Assembly (NCBI GenBank): GCA_039182735.1
Contig: JBCDCB010000002.1
Location: 1-27,333 of the forward strand
Direction of reading: 5' to 3'
DNA length: 27,333 bases
Source of the DNA: JBCDCB01 sp039182735
GTDB taxonomy: Bacteria > Planctomycetota > Phycisphaerae > Phycisphaerales > UBA1924
A model generated the notes under the pieces. The model did no database searches, was not told the origin of the DNA, and worked only from the letters and a program-made list of their open reading frames with translations. The translations under genes were made by a program, and so were the position numbers. This document shows, in pieces, positions 17,859 to 24,950 of the stretch (its first letter is position 1; each line of letters begins with the position of its first letter).

Positions 17859-18757
17859 GCCTCGTCCCGGATCGCGTCGAGCCACTTCTGCCGCAGGTCT
17901 TTGGTGAGTGCGCCGGGCGCGCCGTCCGCGATCGCCTTGGCTTCCATCTTCACGACCGGCAGCACACCCCACGACGCGTTCGTGACAAACACCTCGTCCG
18001 CGTCGAGTACGTCCGCAACGGTCAGCATCGTGCGCTCGCAGCCCACGCCCATCGCGTCCGCGAACTCGATGATCGCGTCGCGCGTCACGCCGGGCAGCAC
18101 GGGGCTCGGCACACCGCCGTCCACCTCTTCGCCGCGAGCAATGGGCACGCGCAGCGTCCCGTCTTGCACGCAGAAGATGCTGCTCACCGACCCGCCGCAC
18201 ACGTGGTTCGTGACCTGCAGCACGAGCGCCTCGCCCGCGCCCTTCGCGGACGCGTTCTGCAGCTCGCGCAGGCGCCACCAGTAGTTGAGCGTCTTGTGCG
18301 CCGCGAAGGGATCGAGCGGGTTCGCCTTCGCGTCGGCGACCACGCACGACACGCCGCGCTCCATCATCTCGTCCGGGTAGCGCGTCGCGTGCGTCACCTG
18401 GATGACGATCGTCGGGTCGCTCGGCCCGCGCTGCTCGCGCGCGAGCATGTTGAGATCGCCGCCCGTGAGCGTCAGTCGCACGCGCGCCCGCCCCTCGCCC
18501 TCGGCGAGGCCCGACTCCTTCGTCACGTGCTCGACCGCCTCGGCGAGCGCGCTCGTGCTGAGCCGTTCGGTGAGCCCCAGCGTGCGCGCGCTGGCTTCGA
18601 GCCGCGCGAGGTGCCTGTCCAGACGGAAGACACGCCCGGAGGTGGCGAGCATCGTCTCGAAGAGCCCGACGCCGTGCTGGAACGCCGCATCGAACGCCGA
18701 CACCCGCGCTTCGTCTCGCGGCAACATCTTCCCGTTGATCCACACCAGTTCGCTCAT
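17855..18757 (-). CDS. PLP-dependent class IV aminotransferase (BCAT/aminodeoxychorismate lyase type)
   Basis: The 300-aa protein is a fold-type IV PLP enzyme: FETMLATSGRVFRLDRHLARLEASA at about 33, the PLP Lys in AHKTLNYWWRLRELQ (about 153), VLPGVTRDAIIEFA (about 224) and DADEVFVTNASWGVLPV (about 255). Such enzymes are branched-chain aminotransferases, 4-amino-4-deoxychorismate lyases or D-amino acid aminotransferases. The Glu that contacts the pyridine nitrogen (in E. coli IlvE within SEGAGEN) is replaced here: the aligned segment reads CGGSVSS. That makes the specificity uncertain and the reaction unusual if the alignment holds. ATG 18757 is preceded at 6 nt by TAGGCT, a -10-like hexamer, with no Shine-Dalgarno. 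It heads the operon and diverges from homoserine dehydrogenase with 46 bp between the starts. Confidence 0.87.
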   Translation of the reverse strand: MSELVWINGKMLPRDEARVSAFDAAFQHGVGLFETMLATSGRVFRLDRHLARLEASARTLGLTERLSTSALAEAVEHVTKESGLAEGEGRARVRLTLTGGDLNMLAREQRGPSDPTIVIQVTHATRYPDEMMERGVSCVVADAKANPLDPFAAHKTLNYWWRLRELQNASAKGAGEALVLQVTNHVCGGSVSSIFCVQDGTLRVPIARGEEVDGGVPSPVLPGVTRDAIIEFADAMGVGCERTMLTVADVLDADEVFVTNASWGVLPVVKMEAKAIADGAPGALTKDLRQKWLDAIRDEA

Positions 18758-18763
18758 GCTCGC

Positions 18764-18769
18764 AGCCTA
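18764..18769 (-). promoter_or_regulatory. -10-like element of the aminotransferase operon, leaderless spacing
   Basis: Minus-strand TAGGCT ends 6 nt before ATG 18757. The plus-strand element of homoserine dehydrogenase lies 22 bp away, facing the other way. Confidence 0.5.
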
Positions 18770-18791
18770 CCCCGCGCGCCGCCCGAGCCGC

Positions 18792-18797
18792 TACCGT
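18792..18797 (+). promoter_or_regulatory. -10-like element of homoserine dehydrogenase, leaderless spacing
   Basis: TACCGT, exactly 6 nt before ATG 18804. The six bases between are GAGGCG, which could also be a very close Shine-Dalgarno. Confidence 0.45.
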
Positions 18798-18803
18798 GAG
18801 GCG

Positions 18804-19877
18804 ATGCGAATCGGCATGATCGGCTACGGCACCGTCGGGCAGGGCGTCTCGGCGCTCCTGCAGCGTCATCGCGAGGACTACACGCGCCACACCGGTGCGC
18901 CCGTGAGCCTCGCGACCATCCTCGTGCGCGACGCGTCGCGCATGCGCGACGTCGAACCCCCGCCCGGCTGCGAACTCACCGACGATCCCGAGGCCTTCTT
19001 CGCGACGCCCTTCGACATGCTGGTCGAGGTCGCGGGCGGGCTCGACCCGGCGGAGGACTCCCTCGTGCGCGCGCTCAGCGACGGGCGTGATGTCGTCACC
19101 GCGAACAAGGCGCTCATTGCGGCGAAGGGCGAAGCGCTCTTCGCGCACGCCGAGAAGAACCGTGCGCGCATCGGGATCGAGGCGACGGTCGCGGGGGGTG
19201 TGCCGGTCATCGAGCCGCTGACGTCTTCGCTCGCCGCGAACCGCATCGACTTCTTCGCGGGCATCGTCAACGGCACGTGCAACTTCATCCTCGATCGCCT
19301 CATCGCGGGCGATTCGTACGACGACGCCGTGCGCGAGGCGCAGCGTCTCGGCTACGCGGAGGCCGACCCGACGCTCGACGTGAGCGGGCGCGATTCGCTG
19401 GAGAAGCTCGCGATCATCGCGACGATCGCCTTCGTCGGACGCGTCGAACTCGACGCCATCACCACCCGCGGCATCGAGGGACTTTCCGCCAACGATGCGG
19501 CGCGCGCACGCGACGCGGGCTGCGCGATCAAGCTCCTCGCGCTCGCTCGGCGTGACGAATCGAACCGAGTCTCGCTGCACAACGGGCCCGTGCTCGTGCC
19601 GATGGAGCACCCGCTCGCGCGCGTGCCCGGCGCCGACATGGGCGTGCTCTTCGGGGGCGACGCGATGTCGAACGCCTTCATCGCCGGCAGCGGGGCGGGG
19701 CGGTTCCCGACGGCGAGCGCGGTAGTCGCCGACATCCTGCGACTCGCCTCGATGAGCGCGCGACGCAGCGGCACGCTGAACCGCTGGCCCATCGATGCCG
19801 CCCCACTCGAGTTCGTGGGCGACGGGCTCGTGGTAGAAGCGGACGACACGATCGGCTTGCCGCGCGCAGTCTTCTGA
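18804..19877 (+). CDS. hom: Homoserine dehydrogenase, short form without ACT domain
   Basis: The 357-aa protein reduces aspartate semialdehyde to homoserine, the branch point to threonine and methionine. It begins with the Rossmann motif IGMIGYGTVGQGVSALL (residues 3-19), then VEVAGGLDPAEDSLVRAL and VVTANKALIA (about 100, with the Lys of the VxTxNK motif). The catalytic domain has GIEATVAGGVPVIEPL and GIVNGTCNFILDRL (about 155), and ends GYAEADPTLDVSGRDSLEKL (about 185-205, with the acidic and lysine residues of the active site). The protein ends at residue 357, short of the about 430-residue form that carries a C-terminal ACT regulatory domain, so feedback by threonine through that domain is absent. 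The start has a leaderless-like -10 element. Confidence 0.93.
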   Translation: MRIGMIGYGTVGQGVSALLQRHREDYTRHTGAPVSLATILVRDASRMRDVEPPPGCELTDDPEAFFATPFDMLVEVAGGLDPAEDSLVRALSDGRDVVTANKALIAAKGEALFAHAEKNRARIGIEATVAGGVPVIEPLTSSLAANRIDFFAGIVNGTCNFILDRLIAGDSYDDAVREAQRLGYAEADPTLDVSGRDSLEKLAIIATIAFVGRVELDAITTRGIEGLSANDAARARDAGCAIKLLALARRDESNRVSLHNGPVLVPMEHPLARVPGADMGVLFGGDAMSNAFIAGSGAGRFPTASAVVADILRLASMSARRSGTLNRWPIDAAPLEFVGDGLVVEADDTIGLPRAVF

Positions 19878-19886
19878 CGCAGGGGT

Positions 19887-20462
19887 TCACGGCAGCGGCG
19901 CCACGCTCCTCGCAACGGCCTCGATTACGGCGCTCGCGAAGTCGGTGCCGGTCTTGAGCGACTGCAGCACTGTTTCCTTCTGCGCCTCGGTCATGTTGGC
20001 GAAGGCGGCGAAGGAGGTGTCGTAGAGCGCGCGCTGCGTGTCGATGACGGGCGAGGCCTTGACGCCCACGCCTTCGAGTTCGAGCGCGCGCAGGATCGTG
20101 CCGGTCTCGTCGAGTTCCACGGCGAGCCTGGCGATCTCGATATCGCGCGAGCCCCCGGCGAAGGCGCGCGCGTGCGGGCCGAAGCTCACCCCGATCCCGC
20201 CCGATGGCCCGTATCCGCCCATGTCGAGCCCGTCGTCATCGACCTGAAAGATGTGCGGCTCGGTGTTGCCGGTGCTCGTCCACGTGTCGGCGGTAAACAC
20301 GCCCGCGTTCTTCGTGACCTGTGACCCGTCGAGCAGCAGTCGCGGGCGATCCACGATCGTTTCGTTGAGCAGTTGCGTGTCGTACGAGAGGTCGGTCGTC
20401 GAGGGCACGGTGCAGGCGATCGGCGCGAACGCGAGCGGCAGGAACATGAACGTGCGGTGCAT
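19887..20462 (-). CDS. Putative exported lipoprotein of unknown function
   Basis: The 191-aa protein has a signal peptide ending in a lipobox-like LAFAPIAC (Cys 17), so it is likely a lipoprotein. The start is supported by GGAG seven bases before ATG 20462. The mature protein has DTQLLNETIVDRPRLLLDGSQVTKNAGVFTADTW, then a FGPHARAFAGGSRD stretch and a C-terminal helix region (FASAVIEAVARSVAPL). I see no family signature. It stands between convergent hom and the divergent ytoQ, with a 102-bp gap to the latter. Confidence 0.65.
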   Translation of the reverse strand: MHRTFMFLPLAFAPIACTVPSTTDLSYDTQLLNETIVDRPRLLLDGSQVTKNAGVFTADTWTSTGNTEPHIFQVDDDGLDMGGYGPSGGIGVSFGPHARAFAGGSRDIEIARLAVELDETGTILRALELEGVGVKASPVIDTQRALYDTSFAAFANMTEAQKETVLQSLKTGTDFASAVIEAVARSVAPLP

Positions 20463-20552
20463 GGCGGTCTCCGTGAGGGTGTCCACGGAGTCTGCGGGCA
20501 AACCCGCTCGGCGTCTGCGCGCCCCGCGCGCAGGTCCAAGATGTTGCGCACG

Positions 20553-20558
20553 TACCAT
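20553..20558 (+). promoter_or_regulatory. -10-like element of ytoQ, leaderless spacing
   Basis: TACCAT, 6 nt before ATG 20565, with no Shine-Dalgarno between. Confidence 0.5.
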
Positions 20559-20564
20559 GCACGC

Positions 20565-21029
20565 ATGAGCAACTTTCACGCACGAACGTGGTCGGTCTAT
20601 CTGGGCGGCGAGGTCCACAGCGACTGGCGCGCGCAGATCGCGCAAGGCGTCGAAGCGAAACAACTCCCCGTGGCGCTCTGCGCACCGGTGACGGATCACC
20701 CCGCCTCCGACGCGTGCGGCGTGCGCATCCTCGGCGAAGAGCCCGACCCCTTCTGGCACGATCACAAGGGCGCGAAGGTCAACGCGATCCGCACGCGCAC
20801 GCTGATCGACTCGTGCGACATCGCGGTGATCCGCTTCGCGGGCGAGTATCGCGAGTGGAACGCGGCGTTCGACGCGGGCTACGCCGCCGCGAGGGGCAAG
20901 TCGCTCATCGTGATCCACCCGGAGGAGCTGCGCCACGCACTCAAAGAGGTGGACGGCGCGGCGATGGCCGTCGCGCGCACGGCGGAACAGGTCGTCGAGA
21001 TCCTCGAATATGTCACGGTGAAGCGATGA
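20565..21029 (+). CDS. ytoQ: YtoQ family protein
   Basis: The 154-aa protein matches the YtoQ family of small cytoplasmic proteins: WSVYLGGEVHSDWRAQIAQG (residues 9-28, family VYLAGEIHSxWR), APVTDHPASDACG, ILGEEPDPFWHDHKGAKVNAIRTRTLIDSCDIAVIRFAGEYREWNAAFDAGYAAARGKSLIVIHPEEL and a final coiled helix. The fold resembles nucleoside 2-deoxyribosyltransferase-like proteins, but the reaction is not known. ATG 20565 was chosen over upstream ATG 20541 because the family begins right at the VYL strand. It overlaps the next gene by four bases (ATGA), so the two are coupled. Confidence 0.85.
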   Translation: MSNFHARTWSVYLGGEVHSDWRAQIAQGVEAKQLPVALCAPVTDHPASDACGVRILGEEPDPFWHDHKGAKVNAIRTRTLIDSCDIAVIRFAGEYREWNAAFDAGYAAARGKSLIVIHPEELRHALKEVDGAAMAVARTAEQVVEILEYVTVKR

Positions 21030-21292
21030 GTGACACACCCCAGAACATCGTGATGGTGGACCCGCCGATGATGGGCTCGGTGCGCGGGCGCGTGCTGGGC
21101 GTGAAGGGCGTCTCCATCCACGGCGACACCTACTGCGACTGCGTCATCGGCATCGGCGATTCACCCGACGGACGCATCGAAGCGATCGGCGTGCGCATCC
21201 CGATGCACCTGCTGACGGGCGATCTCCACGGCGGCGAGACGCTGAGCGTCGAGTTCCTCATGGGGCAGGTGCAGGGGGTGGAGGTTCTGTGA
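21026..21292 (+). CDS. 88-aa protein of unknown function coupled to ytoQ
   Basis: Start ATG 21026 overlaps the ytoQ stop (ATGA), so the two genes form a two-gene operon. The protein of 88 residues has no signal peptide or membrane segment. It appears to be a small beta-rich fold: GSVRGRVLGVKGVSIHGDTYCDCVIGIGDSPDGRIEAIGVRIPMHLL, with a Cys-x-Cys pair in the middle (YCDCV). It ends QGVEVL. I do not recognise a family. Coupling suggests a shared role with YtoQ. Confidence 0.65.
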   Translation: MSDTPQNIVMVDPPMMGSVRGRVLGVKGVSIHGDTYCDCVIGIGDSPDGRIEAIGVRIPMHLLTGDLHGGETLSVEFLMGQVQGVEVL

Positions 21293-21556
21293 ATGTGTGG
21301 CACCGCCGGCTCACCGAGCAGCGGATTGTATCCTCTGGGTGCCACGGCTTGACCCGGAGGGCAAGCCGTGCTGTTGACGGTGAACCGCACGGGTTGTCCG
21401 CCTTCGGCGAATCAACCCGTGGCACCCAAGTGCGAAGCGCCGGCGCGCGAGGTCCCGGTGCCACACTCGGATAAGGCCGAGGAGGAGACGGGCAAGATGC
21501 CCGTTCCACGAGATGGGGTAGGCAGAAGAGCCCGCTCCCTCACGGTCGCGGCTCGT
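21293..21556. repeat. 264-bp intergenic mosaic of REP-like hairpins
   Basis: At least four hairpin elements and the 25-mer are packed here. A diverged copy of the RAYT-flanking REP lies at 21295-21324 (GTGTGGCAC then CGCCGGCTCACC). Perfect 9-bp arms follow: CACGGCTTG (21343-21351) with CAAGCCGTG (21362-21370), and CACGGGTTG (21388-21396) with CAACCCGTG (21413-21421). ACGGGCA (21486-21492) pairs with TGCCCGT (21496-21502). The dispersed 25-mer occurs at 21531-21555, inverted. There is no gene; the box GGTGCCAC/GTGGCACC recurs. Confidence 0.75.
21531..21555 (-). repeat. 25-nt dispersed repeat, copy 2
   Basis: Exact inverse complement of 15389-15413 over all 25 positions. It abuts the stop codon of the DCC-family gene. 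Confidence 0.75.
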
Positions 21557-21955
21557 TCAGACCGGCACCTTGCAGCGACCGGTGTCGCACGCGTCGGGGC
21601 GGCCGGTCAGCTTGAGCCGGTGCTTGGCGAACCAGTTGTACGCCGCGTCGGCGATGGGCCTGATGATCGGCCACGTGGTCGGCGCCCACAGCCAGCCCAG
21701 CCCGACAGCGCCGTATGCGCGACGGAAGACCTCGTTGCCGGTGACGAGTGAGCCGTCCGGCAGCACGCCGTGGATGTGCCCCATGACGGTCTCGAACGTG
21801 GTGCCGTAGGCGGCGGCGTCGAAGGAGGGCTCGGCGATATCGACGAGCGCGAGCCTGCCGCGCCCGCGGTCGAGCCAGCGGAGCATGTCCGCTTCCTTCT
21901 TGCAGAGGGGGCATTCGCCGTCGATCAGGATGGTGAACTCGGGGTTCGAGGTCAT
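21557..21955 (-). CDS. DCC-family thiol-disulfide oxidoreductase (DUF393)
   Basis: The 132-aa protein is a thioredoxin-like DCC family member: the signature DGECPLCKKEADMLRWLDRG is at residues 12-31, giving the two cysteines of a CxxC redox pair (Cys15, Cys18). The rest contains ALVDIAEPSFD (about 37), GHIHGVLPDGSLVTGNEVFRRAYGAVGLGWLW (about 59-90) and a C-terminal Cys pair in DACDTGRC. It has no signal peptide, so it acts in the cytoplasm. The start ATG 21955 has only weak ribosome-site support; read-through upstream of it is repeat DNA, not protein. It lies downstream of the peroxiredoxin gene on the same strand, which suggests shared thiol chemistry. Confidence 0.85.
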   Translation of the reverse strand: MTSNPEFTILIDGECPLCKKEADMLRWLDRGRGRLALVDIAEPSFDAAAYGTTFETVMGHIHGVLPDGSLVTGNEVFRRAYGAVGLGWLWAPTTWPIIRPIADAAYNWFAKHRLKLTGRPDACDTGRCKVPV

Positions 21956-21985
21956 GCCAGTGGGTTCGGCGATCGGGCGGCGTGG

Positions 21986-22075
21986 ATTCACCGCGGAGGC
22001 GCGGAGAGCGCAGGGAAAGGAGCCGGCAGGGCGACCCCCAGTCCGGCTCTCTGTGTTCTCTGTGAAATCTGTAGT
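21986..22075. repeat. Intergenic repeat (CCGCGGAGGCGCGGAG type and CTCTGTGTTCTCTGTG type)
   Basis: The 90 bases between the DCC gene and the peroxiredoxin gene are built of CCGCGGAGGCGCGGAGAGC and CTCTGTGTTCTCTGTGAAAT, joined by AGCCGG...CCGGCT arms (22021-22026 and 22043-22048). From general knowledge, similar phrases recur in planctomycete, verrucomicrobial and other intergenic DNA. There is no gene. Confidence 0.55.
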
Positions 22076-22083
22076 AGGCCTTC

Positions 22084-22872
22084 TTATCGCCCCGTGATCT
22101 CGCGGACGGTGTCGAGCGTCTCGCTCGGCTCCGCCCGGTTGCGGTAGTCCGGATCGACGTACGCGTAGCGCACGGTGCCCGACTGATCGATCACGTAGGT
22201 GACGCTGAGCGGGAGGTCCCAGTTGCCGGAGCCGTTCCACTCGTCGAGCTTGAGCCCGCCCTTGTTGAAAGCGTCGCTCACTTCGGTCGGGAGGGCGTAC
22301 GCGATGCCGAAGTCGCGGGCGACGGCGTTGTCCACGTCGCTGAGCACGTGGAACTCGAGGTCGCTCTTCTGCTTGGTGTTGAACGAGTTGTCGGGCGTTT
22401 CCGGGCTGATCGCCACGAGCTGCGCGCCGGCTTCGGTCAGTTCGGGCAGGATGTCCTGGAAACCCTTCAGTTGGATGTTGCAGTAGGGGCACCAGCCGCC
22501 GCGGTACCACGTGATGACGACCGGCCCCTCGGCGAGGAGCGTGCTGAGCGTGACGGACTCGCCCAGCGCGTTAGGCAGGTTGAAGTCTGGCGCGGCGTCG
22601 CCGACCTTGAGCGCGGTGTCGAGCACGCCGGAGGCGGCGACGTCGTCGATGCCCTTCTGATACGTCTGGATCTTGTCGTCATCGGCGCGCTGCAGGAACG
22701 CGGCGCGGAAGGCGTCGAGCTCGTCCTTCACGGGCGTGGCGGCGGTGGTCATGTCGGCTGCTTTCTCGGGCTCAGCGCCCGGCTCCGCGTGCTGCTGGGC
22801 GAGGACGCCGGGGGCGACGCCGACGAGCAGGCCAGTGGTGAGAAGGATCGCGCTCGCGGCGGTGCGGGGCAT
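22084..22872 (-). CDS. Exported peroxiredoxin-like (AhpC/TSA) protein
   Basis: The 262-aa protein has a signal peptide (residues 1-26, ending VLAQQ) and a linker, then a redoxin domain beginning GDAAPDFNLPNALGESVTLSTLLAEGPVVITWYRGGWCPYCNIQL. The active-site motif RGGWCPYC (about 136-143) has a CxxC pair, as in AhpC/TSA-like redoxins that reduce thiols or peroxides. The domain continues with AISPETPDNSF, FHVLSDVDNAVARDFGIAY and SVTYVIDQSGTVRYAYVDPDY, the last typical of Prx-like proteins. A helical N-terminal extension (residues 45-85, AFRAAFLQRADDDKIQ) precedes the redoxin. GGAG about 11 nt upstream supports ATG 22872. It is in a same-strand run with DUF606 upstream and the DCC protein downstream. 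Confidence 0.87.
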   Translation of the reverse strand: MPRTAASAILLTTGLLVGVAPGVLAQQHAEPGAEPEKAADMTTAATPVKDELDAFRAAFLQRADDDKIQTYQKGIDDVAASGVLDTALKVGDAAPDFNLPNALGESVTLSTLLAEGPVVITWYRGGWCPYCNIQLKGFQDILPELTEAGAQLVAISPETPDNSFNTKQKSDLEFHVLSDVDNAVARDFGIAYALPTEVSDAFNKGGLKLDEWNGSGNWDLPLSVTYVIDQSGTVRYAYVDPDYRNRAEPSETLDTVREITGR

Positions 22873-22898
22873 ACGCGTGGTCTCCGATCGGGATGGGT

Positions 22899-23435
22899 TC
22901 ACGGCGGTGGTGCATGGTTCTCGGCGGGCGAACCGCCGGCGGACTCGAATGATTCCGCGTTGTTCGATTCCGCCGCGGGTTTGGGCGCGGCGAGCGATCG
23001 TTCGATGACGATCACCCCGGCGATGAGCAGCAGCACGCCCACGAGTCGCATGGGCGTGATGGGCCGCTGTGGGTACCCGGCGATGCCGAACTGATCGATG
23101 AGCAGCGCGCCGGTGAGCTGCCCGCACACGAGGCAGGCGACGAGCATCGCCGCCCCGAGTTTGGGCGCCGCGATGACCGACGTCACGACGAGCGAGGCGC
23201 CGAGTGTCCCGCCCAGCCACGCCCACCAGGGGATCTGCCTGAGATCGCTCAGCGCCGGCGGCGAGACCCGCATGACCAGCGCAACCAGCACGATCGCGCC
23301 GAGCCCGACCATGAAGTTGGTCACGCCGGCCAGCAGCGCGTGCCCCGCGTGACGCCGAAACTCCGCGTTCATCCCGGCTTGCAGCGGGAGCAGCATCCCG
23401 ACGAGCAGCACCAGTGAGATCAGCGCGTAGCGCAT
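22899..23435 (-). CDS. DMT-superfamily membrane protein (DUF606/YdcZ family)
   Basis: The 178-aa protein has about five transmembrane segments: residues 4-20, 33-54, 71-90, 92-110 and 128-146. The opening PLQAGMNAEFRRHAGHALLAGVTNFMVG is the signature of the DUF606/YdcZ small drug/metabolite transporter type. A hydrophilic, Ala/Pro/Asn-rich tail (residues 148-178) ends the protein and is longer than in most members. Substrate is unknown. The start ATG 23435 follows GAGAGACGCG, a poor ribosome site. It lies 26 nt upstream of the peroxiredoxin start. Confidence 0.82.
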   Translation of the reverse strand: MRYALISLVLLVGMLLPLQAGMNAEFRRHAGHALLAGVTNFMVGLGAIVLVALVMRVSPPALSDLRQIPWWAWLGGTLGASLVVTSVIAAPKLGAAMLVACLVCGQLTGALLIDQFGIAGYPQRPITPMRLVGVLLLIAGVIVIERSLAAPKPAAESNNAESFESAGGSPAENHAPPP

Positions 23436-23603
23436 GGTCGCGTCTCTCGCGAGCGGTTGAGACCGAGAACGGCGCGGGCATCCGCGCCAGCCGCGCCACA
23501 ACCTACGCCTTCACACGCCCGCGCACACGGATCGACGCACCCGTCGTGTCCGGGCCCGAACCGGACGAGAAGATTACTTCGGGCCGCGATGAGGAGACGG
23601 CGC

Positions 23604-24110
23604 ATGACACGGGGCGCTGGGTGGAGCAACTGTTGTGCGCGAGGACTCGCCCGGGCGTTCACGCTCGTCGAGATCCTGATCGTCGTGGTCATCCTCGGCG
23701 TGCTCGCCGCGATCGTCATCCCGCAGTTCACAACCGTCAACGATGAGGCCCGCCAGGCCACCTTCGCTTCCAATCTCCGCATCATCGAGGACGGGTGCGC
23801 CCTCTTCCTCGTCTCCAACGGCGTCTGGCCCGAGGACGGCGGCAGCGGGACCATCCCCGACGGGCTCGACGAGTACATCCCCGTCAACGACTTCGAGAAC
23901 GGCACGCCCATTGGCGGCGTGTGGGACTGCGAGAACGACGACGCCGGTGACGTCGTCTTCGCCGTCGGCGTCCACTTCGACGGCACGGGCGAAACCCGCG
24001 ACGACGACTACATGAACGCCATCGACGCCATGCTCAACGACGGCGACGTCGAGACCGGCGCCTTCCGACGCATCGCCGACGCACGCTACTACACCGTTAT
24101 GGAGGAGTAG
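23604..24110 (+). CDS. Type II secretion/type IV pilus-like pseudopilin
   Basis: The 168-aa protein has a basic leader of 18 residues, then the prepilin cleavage motif ARA|FTLVEILIVVVILGVLAAIVIPQF, so PilD-type peptidase would cut after Ala18. The usual residue at -1 is Gly; Ala is accepted in some families. Glu at +5 (Glu23) is present, as needed for pilin assembly. The C-terminal domain is short and Asp-rich (DNEDGGSG and ENDDAGDVVF). It resembles the planctomycete T2SS pseudopilins often called GspG-like. AGGAG eight bases upstream supports ATG 23604; an upstream ATG at 23589 is possible but lacks a site. The rest of a secretion cluster is not in this window. Confidence 0.82.
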   Translation: MTRGAGWSNCCARGLARAFTLVEILIVVVILGVLAAIVIPQFTTVNDEARQATFASNLRIIEDGCALFLVSNGVWPEDGGSGTIPDGLDEYIPVNDFENGTPIGGVWDCENDDAGDVVFAVGVHFDGTGETRDDDYMNAIDAMLNDGDVETGAFRRIADARYYTVMEE

Positions 24111-24135
24111 CGCACGCGGGCTGATACGCACGGTG

Positions 24136-24771
24136 CTACTCGGACGCGTGGGGGTTCTTCGACGCCCACGCCGCGTCGAACACTCGCGCAGCGTCCTCCC
24201 ACGGATAGGCTCCCGCCGGTGCCTGCTCGAGCGGATGGAACATGACTTTCCCGACGCGCTCAATCATGTCGGCCTCGCCGAGCGCGGAATCCAGCATCCG
24301 TAAGACACCCTCCGCGGCCTTGTACGAGCCAGGAGCCTTCGCGTCACGCAGGAACACAGCGATATCTACGGATCCCTCGCCGGGGTAGTAAAGCAGGCGG
24401 ATGTCGTTCGCCTCGACCCGCTGACCCTCGAACTCGATGAACGTCAGCGGCTCCGCGAATCGCGGCTTGAAAGCGATAATGTCCCAGCCTTCGACATCGG
24501 GTGCCGCATCGACAATGCGGCGAACCGCGGGCGCACGCTCGCGATGACCATCCGCGCTCACGATGAACTCACGGTCGTTGTCGCTCGGTTCGTTCACAAA
24601 GGCCCAGAGCCCCTCGTCCACTCGCTGCATCATGCAGCAGAGTGTGTCCACAAGCTTCGGACCCGATATGACCCGAAGTCGCTTCGACTCCGTTGCAAAC
24701 CACACCCAGAACTGTTCGTCGCTGAGTGGGGCGTCGTCGGTGCGTTTCGTGCCGAAGAGACCCTTGAACAT
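24136..24771 (-). CDS. Cytoplasmic protein of unknown function
   Basis: The 211-aa protein has no signal peptide or membrane helix. It opens MFKGLFGTKRTDDAPLSDEQFWVWFATESKRLR, then RVDEGLWAFVNEPSDNDREFIVSADGHRERAPAVRRIVDAAPDVEGWDIIAFKPR, a phrase that looks like a known but uncharacterised family, and IEFEGQRVEANDIRLLYYP. Composition and codons are normal. The start ATG 24771 has no Shine-Dalgarno; a CATACT hexamer is exactly 6 nt upstream. Function unknown. Confidence 0.7.
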   Translation of the reverse strand: MFKGLFGTKRTDDAPLSDEQFWVWFATESKRLRVISGPKLVDTLCCMMQRVDEGLWAFVNEPSDNDREFIVSADGHRERAPAVRRIVDAAPDVEGWDIIAFKPRFAEPLTFIEFEGQRVEANDIRLLYYPGEGSVDIAVFLRDAKAPGSYKAAEGVLRMLDSALGEADMIERVGKVMFHPLEQAPAGAYPWEDAARVFDAAWASKNPHASE

Positions 24772-24777
24772 GCGATC

Positions 24778-24783
24778 AGTATG
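24778..24783 (-). promoter_or_regulatory. -10-like element of the 24136-24771 gene, leaderless spacing
   Basis: CATACT (minus strand), 6 nt before ATG 24771. Confidence 0.5.
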
Positions 24784-24800
24784 CCCGGCGTGTCAGCCGC

Positions 24801-24944
24801 TCACAGCGTCATCGACAGCCACACGCCCACGCCGATCAGCGTCACCATGATGAGCGCGATCCCCAGCGACGGGTTGCCGTAACAGAGGCGGTGCCACAGG
24901 ACTTCGATCAGCACCCACGCGGCGAGTTCAAACAGACTCTTCAT
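24801..24944 (-). CDS. 47-aa small membrane protein
   Basis: The 47-residue protein begins MKSLFELAAWVLIEVLWHRLCYG and has a hydrophobic segment at residues 29-45 (LGIALIMVTLIGVGVWLS), plus a first helix that is amphipathic to hydrophobic. It could be a single- or double-pass inner-membrane peptide. The codon usage is that of its neighbours. GATACT lies exactly 6 nt upstream of ATG 24944. Function unknown. Confidence 0.6.
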   Translation of the reverse strand: MKSLFELAAWVLIEVLWHRLCYGNPSLGIALIMVTLIGVGVWLSMTL

Positions 24945-24950
24945 GCGTCT

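Noticed and set aside
17859..19610. Long upstream extension of the GNAT frame towards 19610
   Set aside because: Only the part after GTG 17858 matches GNAT; the rest lies antisense or out of frame across the aminotransferase and hom genes.
21956..22510. Extended DCC-protein frame upstream of ATG 21955
   Set aside because: It translates the intergenic repeat and the out-of-frame peroxiredoxin gene; the DCC domain begins only at 21955.
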